DNA of 64,000 bases from JAEUJM01 sp044221555 (GCA_044221555.1 JBGAOY010000013.1:62001-126000), one strand, 5' to 3'; counted from the first letter of the stretch, positions 50,156 through 59,019 are shown. The notes: a model not told the origin generated them from the sequence alone. Numbers and translations: made by a program.

Positions 50156-50766
50156 TGGCCACCGCCACCACCGCCCGCCCAGTCCCCGCCCTGGCCCCGC
50201 CGCCCAAGCCGCACCGCCCACGCGTGCTGTTCGTGGGCACCGCGTTCGCCGCGGCCGGCGTGTGCATGGCGTTCCTCGGCCTCATCGCGATGTACATCAC
50301 GGTCCGCTCCGAGGCCCTGGCCGGGGGCAACACCTGGTTGCCAGACGGTGCGGTCATCCCGCTCACCCCGCCCAACGTGGCCATGGCCACGCTCCTGATG
50401 TCGGTGGTCACCCTCCAGTGGGCGATCTACGCCATCGGCAACCGTGACCGGGCCAACGCCTACCTCGCCCTCGGCATCACCGTGTTGTTGGGGGCGGCCT
50501 TCGCCAACTCCACCGCGTACCTCTACAGCCAGATGGGCCTCGTCATCGCCGACAGCGCGGCGGGCCTGCTGATCTACGCCATCTCGGGTGCCCACCTCGT
50601 GCTCACCATCGCCGCGCTGCTCTACATCGGCGTGGTGGCCCTGCGGGCCCTCGGCGGCGAGTACACGCCCCGCGACCACGAGGGGCTCAGCGCCGCTGCG
50701 CTCTTCTGGTACGCAACCGTCGCCGTCTACGCGGTGATCTGGTACACGATCTTCATCACGAAGTAG
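50155..50766 (+). CDS. Degenerate cytochrome c oxidase subunit III-like membrane protein
   Basis: 203 residues, about five helices, with the order of a CtaE protein. AAAGVCMAFLGLIAMYITVR stands where CtaE has GSECLLFGGLISTYLL, so the conserved glutamate is replaced. AISGAHLVLTIAALLYIG replaces GFHGVHVTVGIIML, and LFWYATVAVYAVIWYTIFITK replaces YWHFVDIVWILIFTIVYL. ATG at 50155 overlaps the previous stop, with GAGGAAGG upstream, so it is translated together with the degenerate subunit I. The pairing suggests a complete paralogous I/III module. Confidence 0.8.
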   Translation: MATATTARPVPALAPPPKPHRPRVLFVGTAFAAAGVCMAFLGLIAMYITVRSEALAGGNTWLPDGAVIPLTPPNVAMATLLMSVVTLQWAIYAIGNRDRANAYLALGITVLLGAAFANSTAYLYSQMGLVIADSAAGLLIYAISGAHLVLTIAALLYIGVVALRALGGEYTPRDHEGLSAAALFWYATVAVYAVIWYTIFITK

Positions 50767-50780
50767 GAGAGTCCAGGCGA

Positions 50781-51740
50781 ATGATCACCAAGGGATCGCG
50801 GTTCTTCTTCGGGTTTGCCGCCCTCGCCTACATCGGCGCCATCGTCTACGGCCTCAGCACCGGTGGGCACGTCTTCGGCGTGTTCTCACTGGGCTACAAG
50901 GAGGGCGTGGGGGAGCACCTCGGCTACGTGGTGCTGCTGTCGGTGGCGGCGGTGTCCGCAGGCCTCGGCTTCGTCTGCCTCGCTCTGCGCGACGCCGACC
51001 CCGAGGCCGAGGCCCAGGTGCTCGACCTGGCCCACGTGCCTCCGGCCGAGTCGATCAACCGCACCAACTTCTGGCCCATCGTGGCCGCCTTCTCGCTGGG
51101 CATGGTGGTGGTCGGGCTGGTCGTGGGCTCGCCGCTCTTCGTGGCCGGGCTCATCGGTCTCGGCATCGTCGTGATCGAGTGGGCCATACGCAACTGGGCC
51201 GACCGCCGCACCGGCGACGCCGAGGTCAACCGCGAGATCCGCAACAGGATCATGCTCCCCATCGAGATCCCGGTGGGCGCGCTGCTGTGCATCGGCCTGT
51301 TGGTCGGCCTCGTCTCACGGGTGCTGCTGGCCACTCCCAAGTCCGGCTCCACCGGTGTGGCCATCGTGGTCGCCCTGCTGGTGCTGGGCGTCGCCACCCT
51401 CATCGCCACGAAGCCTCGGCTCAGCGCCAACCTCATCAGCGGCCTCCTGCTCTTCGGGGGCATCGCGGTCATCGCCGCCGGCATCGTCGCCGCCTCGGTG
51501 GGGCCCCGCGAGTTCGAGGAGCACCACGTCGAGGAGCCCTACCAGCAACCCCCGGTGGGCGGTGAGCTGCCGCCAGAGCGCCCGAGCACGACCACCACCG
51601 TGGCCGGGGCCTCGCCCACCACCGACACCACCGAGGCCACGCCGGAGACCACCTCGACCACCTCGGCGTCCGAGCTCACACCCACCACCGTGGTCGGGGA
51701 TGCGTCCACCACCACGACCACCGCGGGGGCGTCGAATTGA
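50781..51740 (+). CDS. Multi-helix membrane protein, possibly oxidase-associated (subunit IV-like)
   Basis: 319 residues, about seven helices, ending in a long Thr/Ser/Pro-rich, probably extracytoplasmic tail (about 245-319). The N-terminal part (FFFGFAALAYIGAIVYGL...VVLLSVAAVSAGLGFVCLALRD, then INRTNFWPIVAAFSLGMVVVGLVVG) resembles the actinobacterial oxidase subunit IV (CtaF), which is much shorter. The assignment is tentative. ATG at 50781 has GGAGAG eleven bases upstream. Its stop overlaps the TTG start of ctaC. Confidence 0.55.
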   Translation: MITKGSRFFFGFAALAYIGAIVYGLSTGGHVFGVFSLGYKEGVGEHLGYVVLLSVAAVSAGLGFVCLALRDADPEAEAQVLDLAHVPPAESINRTNFWPIVAAFSLGMVVVGLVVGSPLFVAGLIGLGIVVIEWAIRNWADRRTGDAEVNREIRNRIMLPIEIPVGALLCIGLLVGLVSRVLLATPKSGSTGVAIVVALLVLGVATLIATKPRLSANLISGLLLFGGIAVIAAGIVAASVGPREFEEHHVEEPYQQPPVGGELPPERPSTTTTVAGASPTTDTTEATPETTSTTSASELTPTTVVGDASTTTTTAGASN

Positions 51741-52969
51741 GCCGCGAACCAGACGCCGCGGGTTTGGCAGGTGAGGGGCGCGTCGGCCAAGCTCCGATCG
51801 TGCCCGCCGCCCGTCGCCGCTTCTCCCTGTTCGTGAAGGGCCTGCTCGGCCTCGGTGCCGTGCTGCTGGTCGCCGGGTGCTCCAGCGAGGCCCCGCTCGA
51901 CGTCTTCCAGGGCGACGGCAGCGAGTCCCAGACCATCAACACCCTGCAGGAGCCCGTCTTCCTGGTCGCCTGTCTCGTCGGGGTCCTGGTCATGGCCGCG
52001 GTGGTGGTGATCGTCATCAAGTTCCGGGCCAAGCCGGGCGACGACGAGTTGCCGGCGCAGACCCACGGCGCCCTGGGCCTCGAGCTGGGCTGGACGATCC
52101 TGCCTGCGGTCATCCTCGCCTTCGTGGCCGCCGGCACCGTGGTGACCATCTTCGACCTGGCCGACCAGCCCGAGGACGCGATGCACATCGACGTCTACGG
52201 GCAGCAGTGGTGGTGGGGCTTCGAGTACGACACCAACAACGACGGCAACATCGACATCAAGACCGCCACCGAGATGGTGATCCCCGCCGGCCAGCCCGTG
52301 GTGGTCGACATCCGCTCGCGTGACGTGATCCACAGCTTCTGGATCCCGGCGCTGAACGGCAAGAAGGACGCCGTCCCCGGCCGGACGCACAGCCTCACCA
52401 TCCAGGCCGACGAGCCGGGCATCTACCGCGGTCAGTGCACCGAGTTCTGCGGGCTGTCGCACAGCCGGATGCAGATGCGGGTGGTCGCGCTCAGCGAGGC
52501 CGACTACGCCGCCTGGGTGGAGAACCAGCTGCGGGACGCGGCGACACCCACCGACGACCTGGCCCAGGCCGGCCTCGAGGTGTTCCAGGGCCAGTGCACC
52601 ACGTGCCACCAGATCAACGGCGTGGACGAGGTGCCGCCCGGCACCGCCGCCCAGGTCTCCGGTGTGGCGCCCAACCTCACCCACCTGATGACGCGCAGCA
52701 CCTTCGCCGGTGGCATCTTCGATCTCTACGACCAGGCCAACGACAACCCGCCCGACTACGACCTCGACGGGATCCCCTACAACGACCTCCCCGAGCAGGG
52801 CACGTTCAACCGCAACCAGCTCGAGGCGTGGCTGCGCAACCCGCCGGCCGAGAAGCCGATGGCCCCCGACCCCACGCAGTACAGCCAGTACGGCCGGGGC
52901 ATGCCGAACCTGAACCTGTCCGAGCAGCAGATCGACGAGCTCGTCGCCTACCTCGAGACCCTCAAGTAG
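51737..52969 (+). CDS. ctaC: Cytochrome c oxidase subunit II fused to cytochrome c domain
   Basis: 410 residues. A lipoprotein-type signal (LLGLGAVLLVAGC, C48) and two membrane helices (about 73-95, 117-140) precede the CuA cupredoxin domain. CuA ligands are H199, C234, E236, C238, H242 and M245 (GQCTEFCGLSHSRM), with GQQWWWGFEY as the electron entry site. A C-terminal cytochrome c domain has CTTCH (287-291) and a late M ligand region GRGMPNL, making a caa3-type subunit. TTG at 51737 overlaps the upstream stop (TTGA); a GTG about 22 codons later is an alternative. Confidence 0.94.
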   Translation: MSREPDAAGLAGEGRVGQAPIVPAARRRFSLFVKGLLGLGAVLLVAGCSSEAPLDVFQGDGSESQTINTLQEPVFLVACLVGVLVMAAVVVIVIKFRAKPGDDELPAQTHGALGLELGWTILPAVILAFVAAGTVVTIFDLADQPEDAMHIDVYGQQWWWGFEYDTNNDGNIDIKTATEMVIPAGQPVVVDIRSRDVIHSFWIPALNGKKDAVPGRTHSLTIQADEPGIYRGQCTEFCGLSHSRMQMRVVALSEADYAAWVENQLRDAATPTDDLAQAGLEVFQGQCTTCHQINGVDEVPPGTAAQVSGVAPNLTHLMTRSTFAGGIFDLYDQANDNPPDYDLDGIPYNDLPEQGTFNRNQLEAWLRNPPAEKPMAPDPTQYSQYGRGMPNLNLSEQQIDELVAYLETLK

Positions 52970-52976
52970 GAATCCC

Positions 52977-55022
52977 ATGGCCCTTACCGAGGAACGCCCA
53001 CTCGCGCTGACCACCGGCGACGACGTCACCACCGACCACGAGCCGCTCGGCGTCTTCCGCCGGCCCACCACCACCGAAGGCTGGCGGAGCTGGGTCACCA
53101 CGGTCGATCACAAGAAGATCGGCATCATGTACGGCTACACGGCCTTCTTCTTCTTCATCGTGGCCGGGTTCGAGGCGCTCCTGATCCGCGCCCAGCTGGC
53201 CGTGCCCCACGGCACCGTGCTCGGCGCCGAGACCTACAACCAGGTCTTCACCATGCACGGCATCACCATGGTGTTCCTGGTGATCATGCCCATGGCGGCG
53301 GCGTTCGCGAACTACCTGCTGCCGCTGCAGATCGGCGCTCGCGACGTCGCCTTCCCCCGGATGAACGCCTTCAGCTTCTGGTGCTTCCTCTTCGGCGGCA
53401 TCTTCGTCAACACCAGCTGGCTGCTCGGCGGCGCCGCCGACGGCGGCTGGTTCGCCTACTCGCCCAACACCGGTGTGGTGTTCTCGCCGAGCCACGGCCT
53501 CGACTTCTTCACCCTCGGGCTGCTGATCACCGGCATCGCCTCGCTGGTGAGCTCGATCAACCTCACCGTCACGGTCCTCAACATGCGGGCGCCGGGCATG
53601 AGCCTGATGCGGATGCCGGTGTTCACCTGGATGGTCCTCGTGGTGCAGGTGCTGCTGGTGTTCGCGCTGCCGGTCATCACCCTGGCGCTGATCCTGCTCA
53701 CCTTCGAGCGCCTCTTCGGTGCCCAGTTCTTCAACCCCGAGGCCGGGGCCGATCCGCTGCTCTGGGAGAACCTCTTCTGGATCTTCGGCCACCCCGAGGT
53801 CTACATCCTCATCCTGCCGTCGTTCGGCATCGTGTCCGAGGTCATCCCGGTCTTCTCCCGCAAGCCCATCTTCGGCTACCCGTTCATGGTCTTCTCGGGC
53901 ATCGCCATCGGGTTCATGGGCTGGGGCGTGTGGGCCCACCACATGTTCGCCTCGGGCATCGGCCCCATCTCGGTGGCCGCGTTCTCGCTCTCCACCATGT
54001 TCATCGCGGTGCCCACCGGCGTGAAGATCCTGAACTGGCTCGCCACCATGTGGGGCGGCAAGCTCACGTTCACCACCCCGATGCTGTTCTCCATCGGCCT
54101 GGTGGCCATGTTCACCATCGGTGGTCTGTCGGGCGTCACCCACTCGGTGGCCCCGTCCGACACCCAGCAGACCGACACCTACTACATCGTCGCCCACTTC
54201 CACTACGTGCTCTTCGGCGGCGCCCTGATGGGGCTGTTCTCGGGCTTCTACTTCTGGTGGCCGAAGATCTACGGCTACAAGCTCGGTGAGCGCATGGGCA
54301 AGGCCCACTTCTGGATCATGCTCATCGGGTTCAACCTCACTTTCGGCCCCATGCACATCCTGGGCCTGCAGGGCATGTCCCGGCGCATCTACACCTACGA
54401 CGACGGCCTCGGGTTCAACTTCTGGAACATGGTGTCCACCATCGGGGCGTTCACCATCGCCGTCTCGGTCATCGTCTTCATCCTCAACGTGATCCGGAGC
54501 CGATCCAAGGCCAAGGGCCAGCCTTCGCTCGGGCCCGACCCGTGGGACGCCCGCAGCCTCGAGTGGATGATCCCGTCGCCGGTGCCCGAGTACAACTTCG
54601 ACGAGATCCCGGTGGTCACCGGGCGCGACGAGTGGTGGAGCCGCAAGTACGGCGAGGACGAGAACGGCCGCACCGTGCGCCAGCACGCCACCGAGGACGT
54701 CTGCCAGAAGCCCGGTGCCACCGGCATCCACCTGCCCTCGCCGTCGTACTGGCCGATCGTGCTGTCGTTCGGCCTTCCCTTCATCGGCTACGGACTGATC
54801 TTCAGCCTCTGGTGGGCGGCCTTCGGCGCCATCTTCGTCATCGCCGGCATCTACGGCTGGGCCCTCGAGCCCGCCGACGACGACGAGAACCCCCACGGTC
54901 ACGACGACCACGACGACCACGGCCCGAGCAGCGACGGCGAGGCCACCGCGGTCGATGCCGGCGCCGACGCCACGGACGCCGACAGCACCACCACCGCCAC
55001 CGAGGAGGCCCCCGTTGGCTGA
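52977..55022 (+). CDS. ctaD: Cytochrome c oxidase subunit I (catalytic)
   Basis: 681-residue aa3-type subunit I. All ligands are present: low-spin heme His H94 (FTMHG) and H409, heme a3 H407 (AHFHY), and CuB H272, H321 and H322. The crosslinking Tyr is Y276 in GHPEVY, and the K-channel region is PTGVKI. The C-terminal extension after the last helices is His/Asp/Ser-rich (GHDDHDDHGPSS). ATG at 52977 follows AGGAATCCC. This is the active counterpart of the degenerate homologue at 48545. Confidence 0.97.
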   Translation: MALTEERPLALTTGDDVTTDHEPLGVFRRPTTTEGWRSWVTTVDHKKIGIMYGYTAFFFFIVAGFEALLIRAQLAVPHGTVLGAETYNQVFTMHGITMVFLVIMPMAAAFANYLLPLQIGARDVAFPRMNAFSFWCFLFGGIFVNTSWLLGGAADGGWFAYSPNTGVVFSPSHGLDFFTLGLLITGIASLVSSINLTVTVLNMRAPGMSLMRMPVFTWMVLVVQVLLVFALPVITLALILLTFERLFGAQFFNPEAGADPLLWENLFWIFGHPEVYILILPSFGIVSEVIPVFSRKPIFGYPFMVFSGIAIGFMGWGVWAHHMFASGIGPISVAAFSLSTMFIAVPTGVKILNWLATMWGGKLTFTTPMLFSIGLVAMFTIGGLSGVTHSVAPSDTQQTDTYYIVAHFHYVLFGGALMGLFSGFYFWWPKIYGYKLGERMGKAHFWIMLIGFNLTFGPMHILGLQGMSRRIYTYDDGLGFNFWNMVSTIGAFTIAVSVIVFILNVIRSRSKAKGQPSLGPDPWDARSLEWMIPSPVPEYNFDEIPVVTGRDEWWSRKYGEDENGRTVRQHATEDVCQKPGATGIHLPSPSYWPIVLSFGLPFIGYGLIFSLWWAAFGAIFVIAGIYGWALEPADDDENPHGHDDHDDHGPSSDGEATAVDAGADATDADSTTTATEEAPVG

Positions 55023-55647
55023 CACCGCGACCCCCGAGGTCACGATCTCGCAGGCCATCGCCGCCGAAGTCGGTAGCGGGCACCACGCCACCAACACCGG
55101 CTACTCCAACGAGAAGCTGGGCATGTGGGTGTTCCTGGGCTCTGAGTGCCTGCTGTTCGGCGGGCTGATCAGCACCTACCTGCTGTACCAGGACCGGGCC
55201 GTGTCGGGCCCGCTGCCCAAGGACCTCTACGACATCCCCTTCACGTCGGTGAGCTCGTTCGTGCTGCTGATGAGCTCGCTCACCATGGTGCTGGCCGTCG
55301 GCGCCCAGATGCGGGGCGAGCTGCAACGGGCCCGCACGTGGCTCGTCGCCACGGCCCTGCTGGGCACCACCTTCATCTCCGGTCAGGTGTACGAGTTCAC
55401 GTCCTTCGTGAAGGAGGGCATGGGCTTCACCACCAACCTGGCGGCGTCCGCGTTCTACACGCTCACCGGGTTCCACGGCGTCCACGTCACCGTCGGCATC
55501 ATCATGTTGCTGTCCCTCGTCGTCGCGTCCGCCAACGGCAAGATCCCCCAGGAACGGGCCGAGACGGTCGAGATCGTCGGGCTGTACTGGCACTTCGTCG
55601 ACATCGTGTGGATCCTGATCTTCACGATCGTCTACCTGATCACGTAG
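55015..55647 (+). CDS. ctaE: Cytochrome c oxidase subunit III
   Basis: 210 residues, five helices. LGMWVFLGSECLLFGGLISTYLL holds the conserved glutamate. TGFHGVHVTVGIIML and GLYWHFVDIVWILIFTIVYL are the family's last-helix signatures. TTG at 55015 has GAGGAG seven bases upstream and overlaps the ctaD stop by eight bases; no ATG exists before the first helix. Confidence 0.95.
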   Translation: MADTATPEVTISQAIAAEVGSGHHATNTGYSNEKLGMWVFLGSECLLFGGLISTYLLYQDRAVSGPLPKDLYDIPFTSVSSFVLLMSSLTMVLAVGAQMRGELQRARTWLVATALLGTTFISGQVYEFTSFVKEGMGFTTNLAASAFYTLTGFHGVHVTVGIIMLLSLVVASANGKIPQERAETVEIVGLYWHFVDIVWILIFTIVYLIT

Positions 55648-55654
55648 GAGCCGC

Positions 55655-55999
55655 ATGAGCGCCACCGAAACCCCCGCACCAGCGTCGGCGGCCCCGGCTT
55701 CCGAGCCCGAGGCCCACGACGAGCACATGCATCCCAGCGACTGGAAGTACGTCCAGATCGCGATCATCCTGGCCGTGCTCACCGCCGCCGAGGTGGCCAC
55801 CTACTACGTCGACCTCGGCAAGCTCGAGATCCCCATCCTCCTCGTGCTGATGGTGATCAAGTTCACGCTGGTGGTGATGTGGTTCATGCACCTCAAGTTC
55901 GACAGCCCCCTCTTCACCCGAACGTTCGTCGCGGGGCTCTCGATGGCGGTGGTGGTCTACGTGGCGGTGCTGTCCACCTTCGAATTCTGGGCGAGCTGA
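55655..55999 (+). CDS. ctaF: Cytochrome c oxidase subunit IV (CyoD/COX4-prok type)
   Basis: 114 residues, three helices. A hydrophilic, His-containing N-terminus (EAHDEHMHPSDWKYVQIAIILAVLTAAEVATYY) is followed by LLVLMVIKFTLVVMWFMHLKFD, the signature of the proteobacterial-type subunit IV (PF03626), and a final helix. ATG at 55655 has GGAG six bases upstream. Confidence 0.9.
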   Translation: MSATETPAPASAAPASEPEAHDEHMHPSDWKYVQIAIILAVLTAAEVATYYVDLGKLEIPILLVLMVIKFTLVVMWFMHLKFDSPLFTRTFVAGLSMAVVVYVAVLSTFEFWAS

Positions 56000-56012
56000 C
56001 CGGGTCCCGACC

Positions 56013-56921
56013 ATGATCGCCGCCGCTCCGAACGTCTGGCGGTGGCATCCGCATCCCGAGGTGTGGTTCGTCCTGGCCAGCCTGGTGGTGCTGGGGTGGT
56101 ACGCCGCCCGGGTCATCGGGCCCAAGGTGGTGCCCGAGGGCCAGCCCGTGGTCACCCGCCGGCAGCGCCGCTTCTTCGTCGCCGGCCTGCTCACGCTGTG
56201 GCTGGCCGCCGACTGGCCGTTACACGACGCCGCCGAGCAGTACCTGTACGCGCTGCACATGACCCAGCACTTCCTGCTGGCCTACGTGGTGCCCCCGCTG
56301 TTCCTCCTGGCCACGCCCACCTGGCTGGCTCGCCTGATCATCGGTCACGGGCGGTTCGAGCGCTGGCTCAAGGTGCTGGTGTTCCCGGTGATCGCCGGGG
56401 TGCTGTTCAACGGGGTCGTGATCTTCACCCACTGGCCGGCGATGGTGAACCTGTCGGTGTCCAACGGCATCGTCCACTACTCGGTGCACGTGCTCGTGGT
56501 GTTCAGCGCCCTGCTCATGTGGACGCCGGTGTGCGGCCCGATCCCCGAGTGGCGGATGTCGCTGCCCGGCCAGATGGTCTACCTGTTCCTGATGTCGATC
56601 GTGCCCACGGTGCCCGCCGCGTGGCTGACGCTGGGCGGCACCGTCATCTACTCGGCCTACGACACGCCCGAGCGGCTGTGGGGCATCAGCGCCCTGGCCG
56701 ACCAGCAGATGGCCGGGCTCATCATGAAGCTGGGCGGCAGCGCCTACCTGTGGGGGATCATCACCGTGATGTTCTTCAAGTGGGCGGCGCGCCACGAGCG
56801 GGCCGAGCGCACCGGCGAGGTGCTCACCGAGCGCGACGTGCTGACGTGGGAGCACGTCGAGGCGCAGTTCGACGAGCACCCGCCCGCCGCCGAGCCCGAG
56901 ACTCCCACCGCCACTCCGTAG
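56013..56921 (+). CDS. ctaG: CtaG-type copper chaperone/assembly membrane protein (caa3_CtaG)
   Basis: 302 residues, about seven helices, with the caa3-type CtaG features WRWHPHPEVWFVLASLV, HMTQHFLLAYVVPPLFLLATP, NGIVHYSVHVLVVFSALLMWTPVCGPIPEWRMS and DQQMAGLIMKLGGSAYLWG. The several conserved His and Met residues could bind copper. It is the last gene of the oxidase cluster and probably helps assemble the copper centres. Confidence 0.9.
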   Translation: MIAAAPNVWRWHPHPEVWFVLASLVVLGWYAARVIGPKVVPEGQPVVTRRQRRFFVAGLLTLWLAADWPLHDAAEQYLYALHMTQHFLLAYVVPPLFLLATPTWLARLIIGHGRFERWLKVLVFPVIAGVLFNGVVIFTHWPAMVNLSVSNGIVHYSVHVLVVFSALLMWTPVCGPIPEWRMSLPGQMVYLFLMSIVPTVPAAWLTLGGTVIYSAYDTPERLWGISALADQQMAGLIMKLGGSAYLWGIITVMFFKWAARHERAERTGEVLTERDVLTWEHVEAQFDEHPPAAEPETPTATP

Positions 56922-56950
56922 CGGCCCGAGCGCCCGGGTGTGGTGCGGCG

Positions 56951-56982
56951 CCGGCGAACCGGATGCCGGAGGCGCTCCGAGG
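56951..56982. repeat. 32-bp direct repeat, copy 1
   Basis: Exact 32-bp sequence beginning CCGGCGAACCGGATGCC, repeated at 57017-57048 with 66 bases between starts, in the space between ctaG and the ABC permease. The unit contains a CCGGCGAACCGGATGCCGG pattern capable of pairing. Confidence 0.85.
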
Positions 56983-57016
56983 TGGTCAGGTGGCGGAGCG
57001 GAGCGGAGCCGCAGCA

Positions 57017-57048
57017 CCGGCGAACCGGATGCCGGAGGCGCTCCGAGG
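57017..57048. repeat. 32-bp direct repeat, copy 2
   Basis: Identical to 56951-56982. It lies 23 bases from the end of the convergent ABC permease gene, so it may serve as part of a termination region. Confidence 0.85.
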
Positions 57049-57070
57049 AACGAGGAGCCAGTGTCACGCC

Positions 57071-57799
57071 TCACTCCCAGCGGAACGTGAGGGCCGCCGC
57101 CACGGGCGTGGCGATGGCCCAGACGATGAGCGTGGCCCAGGCCCAGCCGGGCACCGAGGCGCCGGCGGTGAGGGTGCCGTCCACGCCGGCGGCCAGTGCC
57201 GCGGCGGGCAGCAGCTTGGCCACCGTCTCCAGCGGGCCCGGCAGCTCCGACAGCGGGATGATCATGCCGCCGAGGAGCAGCAGCAGCAGGTAGAGGCCGT
57301 TGGCCAGGGCCAGCGTGAGCTCGGCCCGCAGGGTGCCGGCCATGAGCAGGCCCAGGCCGGCGAAGGCGACGGTGCCGAGAGCGGCGACGGCGAGGAACGG
57401 GAGCCACGTGGCCTCGGGCTCCCAGCCGAGGAGCAGCGACACCGGCACCAGGACCGCGAGTTGCACCGCCTCGATCACCAGCACCGAAGCGGTCTTGGCC
57501 ATCAGGAGGCGGGGCCGACCGAGCGGCGTCGACCCGAGCCGCTTGAGCACGCCGTACTGACGCTCGAAGCCGGTGGCGATGGCGATGTTCACCATGGCCG
57601 TGGACATCAGCGCCAGGGCGATCACGCCCGGGGCGAGGAACTCGATGGGGTCGTCCACACCGGCCGGCGTGGGCAGCACGTCGACCTGCGAGAAGAACAC
57701 CAGCAACAGCACCGGGATGCCGAGGGTGAGCAGCACCGACTCCCCTCGCCGCAGGGTGAGGGTGAGCTCGGTGCGAGCCTGGGCCACCAGGGCGGTCAT
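57071..57799 (-). CDS. ABC-2 type transporter permease
   Basis: 242 residues with six membrane helices of ABC-2 exporter type. Features are RGESVLLTLGIPVLLLVFF, FLAPGVIALALMSTAMVNIAIATGFERQYGVLKRLGSTPLGRPRLL (the EXE-like loop and coupling helix) and GGMIIPLSELPGPLETVAKLLP. ATG at 57799 overlaps the ATPase gene stop by four bases. In mycobacteria an ABC exporter of this kind is next to ctaA/ctaB as well; cargo unknown. Confidence 0.88.
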   Translation of the reverse strand: MTALVAQARTELTLTLRRGESVLLTLGIPVLLLVFFSQVDVLPTPAGVDDPIEFLAPGVIALALMSTAMVNIAIATGFERQYGVLKRLGSTPLGRPRLLMAKTASVLVIEAVQLAVLVPVSLLLGWEPEATWLPFLAVAALGTVAFAGLGLLMAGTLRAELTLALANGLYLLLLLLGGMIIPLSELPGPLETVAKLLPAAALAAGVDGTLTAGASVPGWAWATLIVWAIATPVAAALTFRWE

Positions 57800-58827
57800 C
57801 GCGCACTCCCGCCATCTCCGGCGCCGTCCCCGGCGGGCGGGCGGCGGCGCCGGCGTGAGAGGCGCCCGCGGGTCGCATGCGGTCGGGCGCTACCGGGAGG
57901 GTCGGCGCCGGTGCTCGCGCCGTCGCCCGTCGTCGTGAGCTGCAGGAACACGTCCTCGAGGCGTTGGCGCCCGGCCCGCAGGTCGGCCAGCGGCAGGTCG
58001 CTCTCGGCCAGCCACGCGGTGAGCGCGGCCACCGTCTGGGGAGTGGCGGCGGCGGCCACCCGGTACTCGCCGGGGCTCTCCTCGGTGACGGTGGCGCCCA
58101 ACCGGGCACCCAGGTCGGCCACGTCGAGGTGCGGCGGGGCGCCGAAGCGGATCTCGTCGCCGCCGGCCGCGGTCATCAGTTCGGCGGGCGTGCCGACGCC
58201 CACCACCTGCCCCCGGTCGATGATCACCACGCGGTCGGCCAGCTTCTCGGCCTCGTCGAGGTCGTGGGTGGTGACCAGCACGCACACGCCGTCGTCGCGC
58301 AGCTCGCGGATGATCTCGCGGATGAGCTGTCGGCCCGACACGTCGATGCCCGAGGTGGGCTCGTCCAGGAACGCCACCTCGGGCCGGCCCACGAGCGCGA
58401 GCGCGAGCGACAGGCGCTGGGCCTCGCCACCGGAGAGCCGGCGCACGGGGGTCGTGGCCTGGGCGACCAGGCCGACGCGCTCGAGCAGGCGGTCGGCGCG
58501 CTGCGCGCCGGGGTAGAACGAGGCGAACAGCCGCAGCGCCTCCCGAGGCGTGATGCCGGGGTACACGCCGCCCTGCTGCAGCATCACCCCGATACGACCC
58601 GTGAGGGCGCGGTGGTCGCGGTCGGGGTCGAGGCCCAGCACCCGCACGGTTCCCGACGACGGGTGCCGGTAGCCCTCGAGCGTCTCCACGGTGCTGGTCT
58701 TGCCGGCGCCGTTGGGCCCCAGCAGGCCCAGCACCTGGCCCGCCTCGGCCACCATCGACAGTCCGTCCACGGCGAGCAGCGGCCCGTACCGCACCGACAG
58801 GTCGTCCACCTCGATCGCAGCAGGCAC
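57796..58827 (-). CDS. ABC transporter ATP-binding protein
   Basis: 343 residues. Walker A is GLLGPNGAGKTSTVETLEG, the Q-loop is GVMLQQGG, the signature LSGGEAQR, Walker B VAFLDEPTSGID, and the switch His is TTHDLDEAE. After about 300 residues the C-terminus is a Pro/Arg-rich tail of low complexity. With the overlapping permease it forms a two-gene exporter. Confidence 0.93.
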   Translation of the reverse strand: MPAAIEVDDLSVRYGPLLAVDGLSMVAEAGQVLGLLGPNGAGKTSTVETLEGYRHPSSGTVRVLGLDPDRDHRALTGRIGVMLQQGGVYPGITPREALRLFASFYPGAQRADRLLERVGLVAQATTPVRRLSGGEAQRLSLALALVGRPEVAFLDEPTSGIDVSGRQLIREIIRELRDDGVCVLVTTHDLDEAEKLADRVVIIDRGQVVGVGTPAELMTAAGGDEIRFGAPPHLDVADLGARLGATVTEESPGEYRVAAAATPQTVAALTAWLAESDLPLADLRAGRQRLEDVFLQLTTTGDGASTGADPPGSARPHATRGRLSRRRRRPPAGDGAGDGGSAR

Positions 58828-58865
58828 CTACTTGATCGCTCTTCGCTCAGCGCTCATCGCATCAT

Positions 58866-58948
58866 CATGGCGCCGTCGTCCCTCGGGCACCGCAACGAGA
58901 CGCCATGGCGCCCTCGTCCCCCGCCCCTCATCCCTCGGGCACCGCAAC
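58866..58948. repeat. Imperfect direct repeats upstream of serS
   Basis: TCCCTCGGGCACCGCAAC occurs at 58879-58896 and 58931-58948, each preceded by a CATGGCGCC-TCGTCC-like stretch (58866 and 58904). Lies in the 198-base region between the ABC ATPase and serS; no gene is visible there. Confidence 0.7.
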
Positions 58949-59013
58949 CCGACCCGTCCCGGAGCGGAGGCGGCGGCGCGGGAACCGCTGCAGGGGTGAC
59001 GGCGGGGGGCGAA

Positions 59014-59019
59014 TACGCT
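59014..59019 (+). promoter_or_regulatory. Putative -10 element for serS, leaderless
   Basis: TACGCT six bases before the ATG at 59026 (spacer CGGGCC). Confidence 0.6.

Noticed and set aside
47534..50221. Very long open frame on the minus strand opposite ctaB and the degenerate subunit I gene
   Set aside because: Its translation is rich in H, G, R, E and D with no domain, a typical antisense shadow of GC-rich genes.
52962..55097. Long minus-strand open frame opposite ctaD
   Set aside because: Antisense of a clearly recognised oxidase gene; composition is biased and no motif is present.
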